Below are positions 8,809 through 16,725 of a stretch of 64,000 nucleotides of DNA, one piece after another (position 1 is the stretch's first letter; each line of letters starts with the position of its first letter). Below the pieces are notes generated by a model. It worked only from the letters and a program-made list of their open reading frames with translations. It had not been told where the DNA came from and made no database searches. The DNA is from an uncultured Spartobacteria bacterium (GTDB taxonomy: Bacteria > Verrucomicrobiota > Verrucomicrobiia > Chthoniobacterales > Chthoniobacteraceae). A program made the position numbers and the translations under genes. The DNA lies in assembly GCA_903882875.1 (NCBI GenBank), contig CAIRYQ010000042.1, positions 62,001 through 126,000 on the forward strand, given 5' to 3'.

Positions 8809-9564
8809 ATGCCAAACGACAGCCGCCTGCTCACCCGCGCGATCAGCTTCGCGTCCGCGCTGGCGCTCGTGATCGGCATCATCGTCGCGGCGCTGCTCGC
8901 GTTGCCATACCAGTGGAATTGGAAGCCCGCATGGGAATACCGGCGCCTTTTTCTTGCCGGCTGGTTGGGAACGCTCGGCATTGCGGGTGTCGCGTTGCCG
9001 CTCAGTTGCGTGATTGGGCTCGTGCTTGCGCTCGCACGCCGTTCCGCATTCCTGCCGCTGCGCTATTTCTCTCGCGGCTACGTTGAAGTCACACGCGGTG
9101 CGCCGCTGCTCGTGCAGATATTCCTCTACTTCTACGGCTTCGCGAATGTGTTGCATGTGCAGAGCCGCTATATCGTCGGCGTGTTCATTCTGGCCGCGTT
9201 CAGCGGCGCGTATATCAGCGAAATCGTCCGTGCGGGAATTGAGGGAGTCGGAAAATCGCAGCTCGAAACCGCGCGGGCCATCGGCCTCACCACCCGGCAG
9301 ACGTACCGTCACGTCATTTTTCCGCAGGCCATCCGGCAGATTCTTCCTGCGCTTGCCGGACAGTTCGTTTCCCTCGTGAAAGACTCATCGCTCCTTTCCG
9401 TGATCGCTGTCATCGAACTCACCAAAGCCGCGACCGACGTAAATTCATACACGCTCAAGCCGTTCGAGAGCTACCTGCCTCTGGCTCTCGGCTACCTCGT
9501 GATCACGCTGCCGATTTCGCTCTGGACGCAATCGCTTGAGCAGCGTGCGAAATTCGATACCTGA
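8809..9564 (+). CDS. polar amino-acid ABC transporter permease (orphan)
   Basis: 251 residues, HisM/GlnP type. Membrane spans lie near 13-33, 52-75, 95-117 and 205-235. The family's EVTRGAPLLVQIF and the EAA-loop region (ETARAIGLTTRQTYRHVIFPQAIRQILP) that docks the ATPase are present. Such permeases import amino acids with a periplasmic binding protein and an ATPase. Neither partner is in the neighbourhood, so it either works with distant subunits or is a remnant. The next gene starts 15 bases downstream. Confidence 0.88.
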   Translation: MPNDSRLLTRAISFASALALVIGIIVAALLALPYQWNWKPAWEYRRLFLAGWLGTLGIAGVALPLSCVIGLVLALARRSAFLPLRYFSRGYVEVTRGAPLLVQIFLYFYGFANVLHVQSRYIVGVFILAAFSGAYISEIVRAGIEGVGKSQLETARAIGLTTRQTYRHVIFPQAIRQILPALAGQFVSLVKDSSLLSVIAVIELTKAATDVNSYTLKPFESYLPLALGYLVITLPISLWTQSLEQRAKFDT

Positions 9565-9579
9565 TTCGCAGCTTCGGAA

Positions 9580-10182
9580 ATGCTCATCGCCTTCAACAAA
9601 CCATTCGGCGTTCTCAGCCAGTTCACCGACGACGGATCAAAGCACCGTACGCTCGCGGAGTTTGAGTTTCCAAAACACGCCTATCCGATCGGCCGTCTCG
9701 ATGCAGAAAGCGAGGGCCTGCTGCTCCTCAGCGACGAGCCGTTCCTGAACAAGAAACTCCTCGCGCCCGAGAACGCGCACAGCCGCACGTACTGGGCGCA
9801 GGTCGAGCGCATCCCCGCTCGCGAATCGCTCGACGAACTCCAGCGGGGTGTTGTCATCGGCGGTCGCCGCACGCTGTCATGCCGCGCGTGGATGCTCTCG
9901 CCGCAGCCGTTTGTGGTGCCGCGCGATCCCCCGATTCGCTTCCGTAAAAATGTCCCCGATTGCTGGATCGGGCTCTCGCTTGTAGAGGGAAAAAACCATC
10001 AGGTTCGCCGCATGACCGCCGCCATCGGCCACCCGACGCTGCGGCTCATGCGCGTGCAGATCGGCGAACTCGAACTCAGCGGCCTCGCTCCCGGACAGTG
10101 GCGCGAACTCGGTCCCGGCGAACGCGCGCGTGTTTTCGCAGGCCGCCCGCGTTCGCAGGCAACGGTCGTCAGGCGAGCCTGA
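9580..10182 (+). CDS. rluE: RluE-type rRNA pseudouridine synthase
   Basis: 200 residues without an S4 domain, as in RluE, which converts U2457 of E. coli 23S rRNA. It starts directly with FNKPFGVLSQFT and has the catalytic GRLDAESEGLLLL with the essential Asp, then YWAQVE and the C-terminal EGKNHQVRRMTAAIGHPTLRL. RluE versus other small RsuA-family enzymes cannot be decided with certainty. Its 3' end overlaps the convergent exonuclease gene by 14 bases. Confidence 0.85.
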   Translation: MLIAFNKPFGVLSQFTDDGSKHRTLAEFEFPKHAYPIGRLDAESEGLLLLSDEPFLNKKLLAPENAHSRTYWAQVERIPARESLDELQRGVVIGGRRTLSCRAWMLSPQPFVVPRDPPIRFRKNVPDCWIGLSLVEGKNHQVRRMTAAIGHPTLRLMRVQIGELELSGLAPGQWRELGPGERARVFAGRPRSQATVVRRA

Positions 10183-11164
10183 ACTCGAGCTGATTCTCCT
10201 GTGCGAGCGCCCATGCCTCGATCCCGCGGCGGCGCAGGTTTGCGGCAAATTCCGCGGCGAAGCCGTGCACGGTCAGCACGCGTTTTGGCTGCACGAGTTC
10301 GACGTAATGCAGCAACTCGGCGTAGTCCGCATGGTCGCTGAGTGGGAATGCCTCGTCGCAGCGCGCGCGATATTTCGCGCCGGGGTCGAGCGCCCAGCCG
10401 GTGAGGATCGCCGTACGACGCGCGCCGATCTTTTCGAGATCTGCGGATGTCGCCGCGTTTGGCGGAAAGACGAGCACATGCCCTTTTGCCGATGGCGCAC
10501 GGAAGCGCACACCGCCATCGGGAAAGTCCGCGCACAGCTCGCGATGGATCGCCGTCATTTTCCAAACGGATTCGTGCAGCATCGGCGTGAGGCCTGCGTC
10601 GAGCACGATGCGGATGATCTCCTGCGCTTTGCCGAGCGAGTAACCGAGCAGCACGGGCACGGTGTCCGCGTCCAGACTCTCGCGGCAGAAATTTACGATG
10701 CGTGCGGCGACCTCTGCGCGCGGAGGCATGACGTAGCGTGGCAGGCCGAAGGTCGTCTCCATCACGAGCGTATCAGCGCATCGCGATTCGCATCGCTCGG
10801 CGGCGAGGCCCGGCGCGAGCTTGAAATCGCCTGTGTAGAGCAACGAGCCCGCGTCCGTCTCAAAATAGAGCTGCGCCGAACCGAGGATGTGGCCCGCTGG
10901 CAGCAGCGTCGCGCGTCCCCCGGCGTAATCGCGCCTCTCGCCGAATGCCGCGACATGTTCCGTGCGTTTTCCTCCGAGCCGCTCGCGCATGAAGCGTGCA
11001 GTCGCCGCCGTCATCAGCACTTCGCGGTGCCGCGCGATGTGATCGCTGTGTGCGTGCGACACGAATGCGAGCGGCTTCCCGCGTTGCGGATCGAGCCACA
11101 GGTCGTGCGACGGCAGATGCAGTCCGCGCTGGTGGTTGACGTTGATCAAGGGGCGCATCTTCAT
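10169..11164 (-). CDS. MBL-fold beta-CASP exonuclease-like protein
   Basis: About 331 residues from ATG 11164; ATGs at 11158 and 11212 also fit. The HAHSDH motif (about 37-42), LLPAGHILGSAQ, LYTGDFKLA, LSDHADY and HGFAAEF supply the metal ligands of a metallo-beta-lactamase/beta-CASP nuclease. The closest group known to me is the DNA-ligase-associated exonuclease (TIGR04122-like), but no ligase or helicase partner is nearby. It is the last gene of a reverse-strand run behind the DUF2278-like and deoxyhypusine-synthase-like genes. Confidence 0.8.
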   Translation of the reverse strand: MKMRPLINVNHQRGLHLPSHDLWLDPQRGKPLAFVSHAHSDHIARHREVLMTAATARFMRERLGGKRTEHVAAFGERRDYAGGRATLLPAGHILGSAQLYFETDAGSLLYTGDFKLAPGLAAERCESRCADTLVMETTFGLPRYVMPPRAEVAARIVNFCRESLDADTVPVLLGYSLGKAQEIIRIVLDAGLTPMLHESVWKMTAIHRELCADFPDGGVRFRAPSAKGHVLVFPPNAATSADLEKIGARRTAILTGWALDPGAKYRARCDEAFPLSDHADYAELLHYVELVQPKRVLTVHGFAAEFAANLRRRGIEAWALAQENQLEFRLA

Positions 11165-11239
11165 CGCATTCGGAGGGGCACGCGAGTGCGGAGCGAGACT
11201 GCGTTTCGTCATCGGCGTCCGGCCGCCGGTGAATGTGGC

Positions 11240-11836
11240 TCAGGGTTGCCCGCAGAATTTGAAGAGGAACATCTCGGCGTGTCCGTCGCGCAGGTAGAAA
11301 CGGAGCGCGCCGTCGTGGCCGGTGATGTCCGTCTTCACCGCGCAGCTCGCGCGGCGGCTGTGGATCTGGTGCAGGCCCAGATGTTGTGCGCGGTAGATTT
11401 CACCCCACGCCTCGATGCGCAGCGCGGCGCGCGCCCTTGCCATGAGCAGTTCGGCGAGCGGGTCGCGCTCACAGGATTCCCAGCGCGGATGGAACTGTGC
11501 CTCGACGGTTGCGTAGTCGAGCCCCATTGCCTCCTCGATGAACGGCTCAGGCATTCCCGCGTAGCTCGTCTTCACGATCGCCACGCGTACGTGCGCGTCG
11601 AAGTTCGCGTTGCGGTTCGCCCGCGAGAGCGTGTTCACCGAGAGTGTCACCGCACCGCATGGCGGCACGTCGAGCGTGAGCAGCACGTGATCCGCGCGAT
11701 CCGGCACTGCCGAGGCTTCCATCTCCACCTTCGTCAGTGTGCCGACGACGTGCGCGTAGAGCGGCTTGCCGGTCGCGAAAATGTGGCAGACCCAATCCTC
11801 GACCGAACGCTGCTGGCGCGGCGCGTGATCAGGCAT
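11240..11836 (-). CDS. DUF2278-like (YukJ-type) protein
   Basis: 198 residues. The N-terminal half ([14 protein letters not shown]... VTLSVNTLS) and the C-terminal [20 protein letters not shown] and [10 protein letters not shown] fit the pattern I know from YukJ/DUF2278: a GxHDIH motif, a DGxL strand and a final Phe-rich strand. The function of that family is not settled. ATG 11836 overlaps the end of the upstream deoxyhypusine-synthase-like gene by 8 bases, so the two are translationally linked. The family call is moderate. Confidence 0.55.
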   Translation of the reverse strand: MPDHAPRQQRSVEDWVCHIFATGKPLYAHVVGTLTKVEMEASAVPDRADHVLLTLDVPPCGAVTLSVNTLSRANRNANFDAHVRVAIVKTSYAGMPEPFIEEAMGLDYATVEAQFHPRWESCERDPLAELLMARARAALRIEAWGEIYRAQHLGLHQIHSRRASCAVKTDITGHDGALRFYLRDGHAEMFLFKFCGQP

Positions 11837-13019
11837 CGCGCTTCGTCCCCGTCACGCTGCGCCCGCTGCGACCCTTCACGGCCTTCTTCGGCTTCTTCTT
11901 TTTGTCGAGGTCAGTGCGGTGCTCGATTTTCGCGACGCGACCGTGCTTGAAATACATCTCGCGCACTTTTTCCAGCATCGCGTCGCGGCGGTCGTAGAGG
12001 CGCTTGAGCTTGCGTGGCTTCACCTTCGTGAGCGCGTAGGCGGTGATGATGGGCAGGGTGATCGTCGAATCCGCGTAGCACACCACGCAATCGGGGAGAT
12101 TGTCCGGATCGATCTTGCCCCAGCTCACCGCCTCGGCGGGCGTCGCGCCGCTCAGGCCGCCGGTGTCGGGGCGCGCATCGGTGCATTGCAGGAAGTAATC
12201 GTGCCCGCGCTCCTCGATGCCCATGACTTCCTGGATCTGCGGCTCGGTCTGCAGGATGAAATTTTTCGGCGATCCGCCGCCGAGGATGAAGACCGACGAC
12301 TTCTCACCCGAGGACTTCGCCGCATACACGATCGCCGCCGTCTGGTTCACGTCGCGGTTCACGTCCATGAGCAGCTTCGAGTCGCGCAGCGCCATCGCGG
12401 CGACATTCATGCCGATGCTGCTGTCGCCGGGGCTGCTCGTGAAAATCGGCACGCCATAGTGATACGCCGCGCTCAGCACGCTCGTCTCCTTGATGCCGAG
12501 TTTTTTCTCCCGCGCCGAGACGTATTTCCCGAGCAGCCAGTGGAATTCATCCGTCGCAATCGTCCGCTGAAACTCCGCGCCCTGGATCACCTCGCGCACA
12601 AACGCATCCGTATCCAGCAGCACGTCGTAGTCGAACAGCACGTCGTAAATCCGGATGATGCCCTCCTTGCGCAGCGTCACGTCATCGAGGAACGGCGAGC
12701 CCGCATACATCTCCATGCCGAGCCCGTAGTGCATGTCGTGATAGAGGTTCGCGCCCGTCGAGATGATCCAGTCCACAAAGCCCGCCTTCATCAGCGGGAT
12801 GATCGCCGCTTTTCCCAATCCGGCAGGCGTGAGCGCGCCCGTGAGCGACATGCCCACGGTGCCGTTGCCCGCGACCATCTTCTGCGTGAAAAGCCGGCAC
12901 GCCTCGGCGAGCCGCCCGCCGTTGTAGGCCTTGAAGGAATCGTCCACGAGATCGGTGACCGTCCAGCCTTTGCCGATCGACGTTGGGAGCAGACGCGGAA
13001 ATTTTTTGTTCAGAGACAT
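11829..13019 (-). CDS. deoxyhypusine-synthase-like enzyme
   Basis: 396 residues from ATG 13019 ([12 protein letters not shown]). It contains NAD-site features ([45 protein letters not shown]) and the SWGKIDPD segment in which eukaryotic deoxyhypusine synthase carries its catalytic Lys. In eukaryotes the enzyme transfers the aminobutyl group of spermidine to eIF5A; bacterial homologues, where studied, act on small polyamines (homospermidine-type) or are uncharacterised. The C-terminus adds a Lys-rich tail ([15 protein letters not shown]). It heads an operon with the DUF2278-like and MBL exonuclease genes. Confidence 0.88.
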   Translation of the reverse strand: MSLNKKFPRLLPTSIGKGWTVTDLVDDSFKAYNGGRLAEACRLFTQKMVAGNGTVGMSLTGALTPAGLGKAAIIPLMKAGFVDWIISTGANLYHDMHYGLGMEMYAGSPFLDDVTLRKEGIIRIYDVLFDYDVLLDTDAFVREVIQGAEFQRTIATDEFHWLLGKYVSAREKKLGIKETSVLSAAYHYGVPIFTSSPGDSSIGMNVAAMALRDSKLLMDVNRDVNQTAAIVYAAKSSGEKSSVFILGGGSPKNFILQTEPQIQEVMGIEERGHDYFLQCTDARPDTGGLSGATPAEAVSWGKIDPDNLPDCVVCYADSTITLPIITAYALTKVKPRKLKRLYDRRDAMLEKVREMYFKHGRVAKIEHRTDLDKKKKPKKAVKGRSGRSVTGTKRDA

Positions 13020-13092
13020 CGCCGTGCCGTCTAGGGCGCGCGCGCGCGGGTCAATCGCGCCTGTGTGATGGTTGCAATTTTGCGTGGAAGTG

Positions 13093-13114
13093 GCGCCGAC
13101 TTCCAAGTCGGCGC
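13093..13114. repeat. 10-bp perfect hairpin
   Basis: GCGCCGACTT and AAGTCGGCGC pair perfectly around CC. There is no T tract on either side, so it is not an intrinsic terminator. It lies upstream of the deoxyhypusine-synthase-like gene. Its form resembles the 9-bp palindromes at 22477-22496 and 22653-22672, suggesting a REP-type element. Confidence 0.6.
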
Positions 13115-13192
13115 AAAGCAGAAAATTGGATTGCGGACTTGTGAACGGAAAAGAGAATCAAAAAAACTTTCCGCTTTGGACAGGAATCCAAA

Positions 13193-13205
13193 TTGGAAAT
13201 TCCAA
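13193..13205. promoter_or_regulatory. possible operator palindrome before the small membrane gene
   Basis: TTGGAAATTCCAA is a perfect palindrome ending 12 bases before ATG 13217, overlapped on its left by CCAAATTGG. Its position suggests an operator or a hairpin in the leader, but the segment is AT-rich and this is only suggestive. Confidence 0.25.
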
Positions 13206-13216
13206 CATAGCAGTAT

Positions 13217-13591
13217 ATGACACCAGACCATAGTTCTAATGAGCCGCCTCACCAGTCGCAGGAGGCCCCCAAAAAGGTGATCAATTATTTTGCCATCATA
13301 GGTCTGCTCTGTGCACTTGCCCCTGTATTCATTGAGCCGGAGGGGCTGGCGGGGCCGAGAGGATCATTTGGGGCATTCACCCACTTCCCGCCTGCTGGGT
13401 CGCACATTTGGGTTGAGTGGTTCAAGGGCTTGTTGGGACTCGCGGCCCTATTCCTCGGCGTTCATGGGGCAAACGTCGCCAAGGTGAGGAGAACCGGGCG
13501 CGGTATCGCTATTGCCGCCATAATCTGGGGGATCCTCACCGCGATAGCAAATTTAACCCAAGCCGCGATTTGGAGTGGCATGATACCCTGA
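13217..13591 (+). CDS. small membrane protein of unknown function
   Basis: 124 residues. A hydrophilic N-terminus (NEPPHQSQEAPKK) is followed by three likely membrane segments (near 22-38, 68-84 and 95-118). No catalytic motif is seen and I do not recognise a family. Base composition is less GC-rich than its neighbours. It is a single gene between divergent and convergent reverse-strand units, with a palindrome just before the start. Confidence 0.6.
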   Translation: MTPDHSSNEPPHQSQEAPKKVINYFAIIGLLCALAPVFIEPEGLAGPRGSFGAFTHFPPAGSHIWVEWFKGLLGLAALFLGVHGANVAKVRRTGRGIAIAAIIWGILTAIANLTQAAIWSGMIP

Positions 13592-13791
13592 ATGGAACCG
13601 AGCAGGCTGGTGAAGTTTTCCGCGGGTGCTTGTTGTTTTGTGTTGTCAGTTTGGAGTGAAGGGTGAATGGGAAATTGCGAGTTTGAATCTAGCGCGAGGT
13701 CTCGGCTAAAATTCCGGGCAGGATCGGCATCAGCTTTTTCCGTTGAACAGATTTGGAAATGGATTTGCGGAGGCGCGTGCCTTGCATTCAC

Positions 13792-15009
13792 CTACCGCTC
13801 GTTCCAATAAATCTTCACGTTCTTCGTCGCGCGCCCGGCCGCGATGATGTCGAGCTTCCCGTCGCCGTCGAGGTCCGCGAGCAGGAGGTCTTCGCAGGCC
13901 ATCGTGTTGTCATCAATGAGGTGCTGCGTCCACTTTTCGCCCTGCTCGTCCGGCACGAACATCTTGATGCCGACCTTCGCGCCCTTTTTCTGCATCGCGC
14001 GCCAGCCGACGACGATTTGATCGCGGCCAAGGCCGAGCACGTCGCCGCACGCGAGCGCGTGGCCGTCTTCGAGCGTGGAATCGAGCACGGTGCGTTCCGG
14101 TCCCGGCGTTCCGGGCTGCAGGGGAGTCTGCGGGTAAATCGCGAGTTCGTTCCCGTGCATCGGCTCGATGGTCGCGAGGAAAAGTTTGTCCGCGGACAGC
14201 CAACCCGCGCGCAGTTCGCCCATGCCCTTGAGCGGCGGGGAATATTTCCGGTGATCGATCTCGTGGCGGAAGCCGCCGAGTTCCGCCTTCGCCTCGCCGA
14301 CAGTCAGCCCTTCCTTGCCGCCAATCAGGATCGCCTCGAACGGCTGCTTCTTCGGATCCGGCATCACGTGGAGATTGTGCGTCGCGTGCATGTCGTCGCT
14401 CAGGACTTCCGACTTCCACTCGTCGCGCGGATTCGCCGGCTTCTGATAAGCGATCACTTTCACGCCCTCGCCTTCGCCGTTCTTGTTGCCGCGCCCATGC
14501 AGCGGGACGACGACGAGATCGTAGCGCGGCTTGGCGTGCTCGTTGTTGCCGCGTCGCACCCACTTCATGCGATGCGTCGTCGGCTCGACGCTCGGGAATT
14601 TCACCGCCTCCCACTTCTGCGTCCGGTCCGCTGGCGGGATGAGGTAAAAGACCGCGCCGCTGTTCACCGTATCGCCGGGATTCCACTCCGCGCCGACGGC
14701 GATGGAGCACTTGCCCGAGCCGTCAATGTCCCGCGCCGCGATGCACACGTTGTCGTGCTCGGTGAGATTTTCCGCGAGGACGAACTTCTCCCACGCCACG
14801 CCGCGTTTGCCCGGATTGCGATACCACACGAACTGCTTTTTGTCCGCGAGCAGGATGTCCGGCTTCCCATCGCCATCCACATCCGCGATTGCGAGTCCGT
14901 AGCCAATTTCGATCTTCGTATCGAGATCCTGCGCGGTGAACTTCGGCACCGGCGGCGCGGCAATGGACATGGTGGCAGTGAGTAGGAGAGCAATGGGGAG
15001 TGTCTTCAT
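13792..15009 (-). CDS. secreted FG-GAP/VCBS-repeat protein
   Basis: 405 residues. The signal peptide MKTLPIALLLTATMSIAA precedes a propeller of FG-GAP/VCBS repeats marked by calcium-binding DVDGDGKPDIL (near 43), DIDGSGKCSIAV and DLDGDGKLDII (near 385). These repeats form extracellular beta-propellers for binding or adhesion; Verrucomicrobia and Planctomycetes have many. No enzyme domain is seen. The gene stands alone on the reverse strand. Confidence 0.85.
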   Translation of the reverse strand: MKTLPIALLLTATMSIAAPPVPKFTAQDLDTKIEIGYGLAIADVDGDGKPDILLADKKQFVWYRNPGKRGVAWEKFVLAENLTEHDNVCIAARDIDGSGKCSIAVGAEWNPGDTVNSGAVFYLIPPADRTQKWEAVKFPSVEPTTHRMKWVRRGNNEHAKPRYDLVVVPLHGRGNKNGEGEGVKVIAYQKPANPRDEWKSEVLSDDMHATHNLHVMPDPKKQPFEAILIGGKEGLTVGEAKAELGGFRHEIDHRKYSPPLKGMGELRAGWLSADKLFLATIEPMHGNELAIYPQTPLQPGTPGPERTVLDSTLEDGHALACGDVLGLGRDQIVVGWRAMQKKGAKVGIKMFVPDEQGEKWTQHLIDDNTMACEDLLLADLDGDGKLDIIAAGRATKNVKIYWNER

Positions 15010-15061
15010 ACGCGCGATAATGCCGCGCGCGCGGCGGATGCCAAGCGGTGTGTGTGCGAGG

Positions 15062-15120
15062 CGAATGCCGAATGCCGAAGCCGCGTGCGCATCCGTTCGT
15101 CATCCGTCATTCGTCATCCG
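15062..15120. repeat. short word-repeat cluster at the mazG 3' end
   Basis: GAATGCCGAATGCCGAA (15063-15079) and then CATCCGTCATTCGTCATCCG (15101-15120) are short direct word repeats. The second overlaps the last codons and stop of mazG, so the final MTNDG residues are probably derived from it. See the finding on repeat words in coding sequence. Confidence 0.6.
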
Positions 15121-15924
15121 CTTCACCTCATCCCATATCTCGTCGAGTTCCGTAAGGGACATCTTTTCGAGCGAGAGATTCCTGTCGCGCGCGATGGCTT
15201 CTACTTTTCGGAAGCGCGAGGAGAATTTGTCCGTCGCCTTTTGCAACGCGACTTCGCCGTCCACTTTCAGTTTGCGTGCAAGATTCACGACGGAAAACAG
15301 CAGGTCGCCGATTTCATCCTCCACCTTTTGCGGGTCGGCGAGCACGGCCTCGACCTCGGCGAGTTCCTCGCGGATTTTTGCAATCACAGGCGGCAGCTCG
15401 TTCCAGTCGAAACCGACCTTCGCGGCGCGCTTCTGGAGCTTTTCCGCGCGCAAAAGCCCTGGCAGTCCTTCGCTGATTCCGTCCAGCAGCGACTCTTGCT
15501 TTGCGCCCTTCTCCTCGCGCTTGATCTGCTCCCAGCGCGTACGCACCTCGGTGGAATCCGCGGCGTACTCGGAGCCGAAGACATGCGGATGCCGGCGCAC
15601 GAGCTTTTCCACGATGCCCGTGGCGACGGCGTCGAAATCCCAGCCGCCGCGCTCGCGCGACATCTGCGCGTGGAAGACGACTTGGAGCAGCAGGTCGCCG
15701 AGTTCCTCGCGGAGATTCGCGTCATCGCCCGCGGAGATCGCGGCGGCGACCTCGTAGCCTTCCTCAATCACGCTCGCACGCAGCGTCGCGTGCGACTGCT
15801 CGCGATCCCACGGGCAGCCGTCGGGCGCGCGCAGGCGGGCCATGATTCTCAGCAGTTGATCGAGCGGGGAAAAGCGCGGGTCGAGCGCATCGGCTGCGGT
15901 CTTCGGGAGTGGTGCGTCGGTCAT
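15100..15924 (-). CDS. mazG: nucleoside triphosphate pyrophosphohydrolase MazG
   Basis: 274 residues, the two-domain MazG length. MazG hydrolyses NTPs to NMP and pyrophosphate and can lower (p)ppGpp-linked stress. The first domain has CPWDREQSHATL and the metal-binding REELGDLLLQVVFHA; the second has EEVEAVLADPQKVEDEIGDLLF. The start MTDAPLPKTAADAL is at ATG 15924. The last five residues come from a repeat-rich sequence beyond the conserved end (DEIWDEVK). Confidence 0.92.
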   Translation of the reverse strand: MTDAPLPKTAADALDPRFSPLDQLLRIMARLRAPDGCPWDREQSHATLRASVIEEGYEVAAAISAGDDANLREELGDLLLQVVFHAQMSRERGGWDFDAVATGIVEKLVRRHPHVFGSEYAADSTEVRTRWEQIKREEKGAKQESLLDGISEGLPGLLRAEKLQKRAAKVGFDWNELPPVIAKIREELAEVEAVLADPQKVEDEIGDLLFSVVNLARKLKVDGEVALQKATDKFSSRFRKVEAIARDRNLSLEKMSLTELDEIWDEVKRMTNDG

Positions 15925-15965
15925 CGCGCGCGTTGTATGTAGGAGGGCACGCGGAATCCGCCACG

Positions 15966-16643
15966 CTAAATCTTCCAGTCGCGCCGCGGGCCGAAGTCCG
16001 TGAACTCGCCGTGCAAGTGCATCGCGGCCCAGTATGAGATGCCGAGCACGGCGCCGAGCGTGGAAAAAAGGAAGAACGCCACGATCCAGCCGGGGATCGC
16101 ATTGCTCACGCTGAGCGCATTGTAAAACGAGTGCCAGTCCGTGATCCGCGGCTGCGCGTGGAGGAAGATTTTTGTGACCCACGCGACGATGATGATGATG
16201 AAGATGAAGACGTAGTTGCGCTTCAGCCTGCGCCCGAGCGCCTCGAAGCGCGAAATCTTGAAGCCCGGCATCAGCAGATCCTCGGCGAGCATTTTGCGCC
16301 AGTCGCCCTCGAGCATCGGCGCGTGCTGCATGACCACCGGCACGAGGAAGTGCGCCTCGATCATCCGCACGCGCGCGCGGAACGCATCGTAGAATCGGTA
16401 GCGCCGGGATTCGATCCAGAGCATGATCACGACGACCGCGAGGTTGAACAGGAAGATGATGTGCGGGACGCGCTCGATGGAAAATGCGACGGTGAAAATC
16501 GTGGAGGTCGTGGTGATGGCCCAGTTTGTCGTGGTGTCCAGCCGCGCGCGCCACGCCATGATGCGCCCGACTTCGCCGCGGTAGAAGTGCGACATCGCCG
16601 TGACGTAGTGCCCGTCGGAATGCTGCGGCTGCGGCTCGCTCAT
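15966..16643 (-). CDS. DUF2270 integral membrane protein
   Basis: 225 residues. The pattern HFYRGEVGRIMAWRARLDTTTNWA followed by four hydrophobic segments (near 43-60, 62-78, 145-165, 185-205) fits DUF2270 proteins, predicted inner-membrane proteins without assigned function. The cytoplasmic loop contains RYRFYDAFRARVRMIEAHFLVP, typical of the family. It lies 41 bases upstream of mazG on the same strand and may share its transcript. Confidence 0.8.
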   Translation of the reverse strand: MSEPQPQHSDGHYVTAMSHFYRGEVGRIMAWRARLDTTTNWAITTTSTIFTVAFSIERVPHIIFLFNLAVVVIMLWIESRRYRFYDAFRARVRMIEAHFLVPVVMQHAPMLEGDWRKMLAEDLLMPGFKISRFEALGRRLKRNYVFIFIIIIVAWVTKIFLHAQPRITDWHSFYNALSVSNAIPGWIVAFFLFSTLGAVLGISYWAAMHLHGEFTDFGPRRDWKI

Positions 16644-16725
16644 TCTGCGATCTTCGCGGCACGCGCCCGGGCTTGCGAGTGAAAAGTCCGGCCTTGCGTG
16701 TTCTTCCCGCCCGGCGATGCGATGG

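Noticed and set aside
5864-8815. A 983-codon reverse open frame as one large protein
   Set aside because: Only the part below 7000 has hydrolase motifs and a signal peptide. The rest is antisense to the TIM-barrel and following genes.
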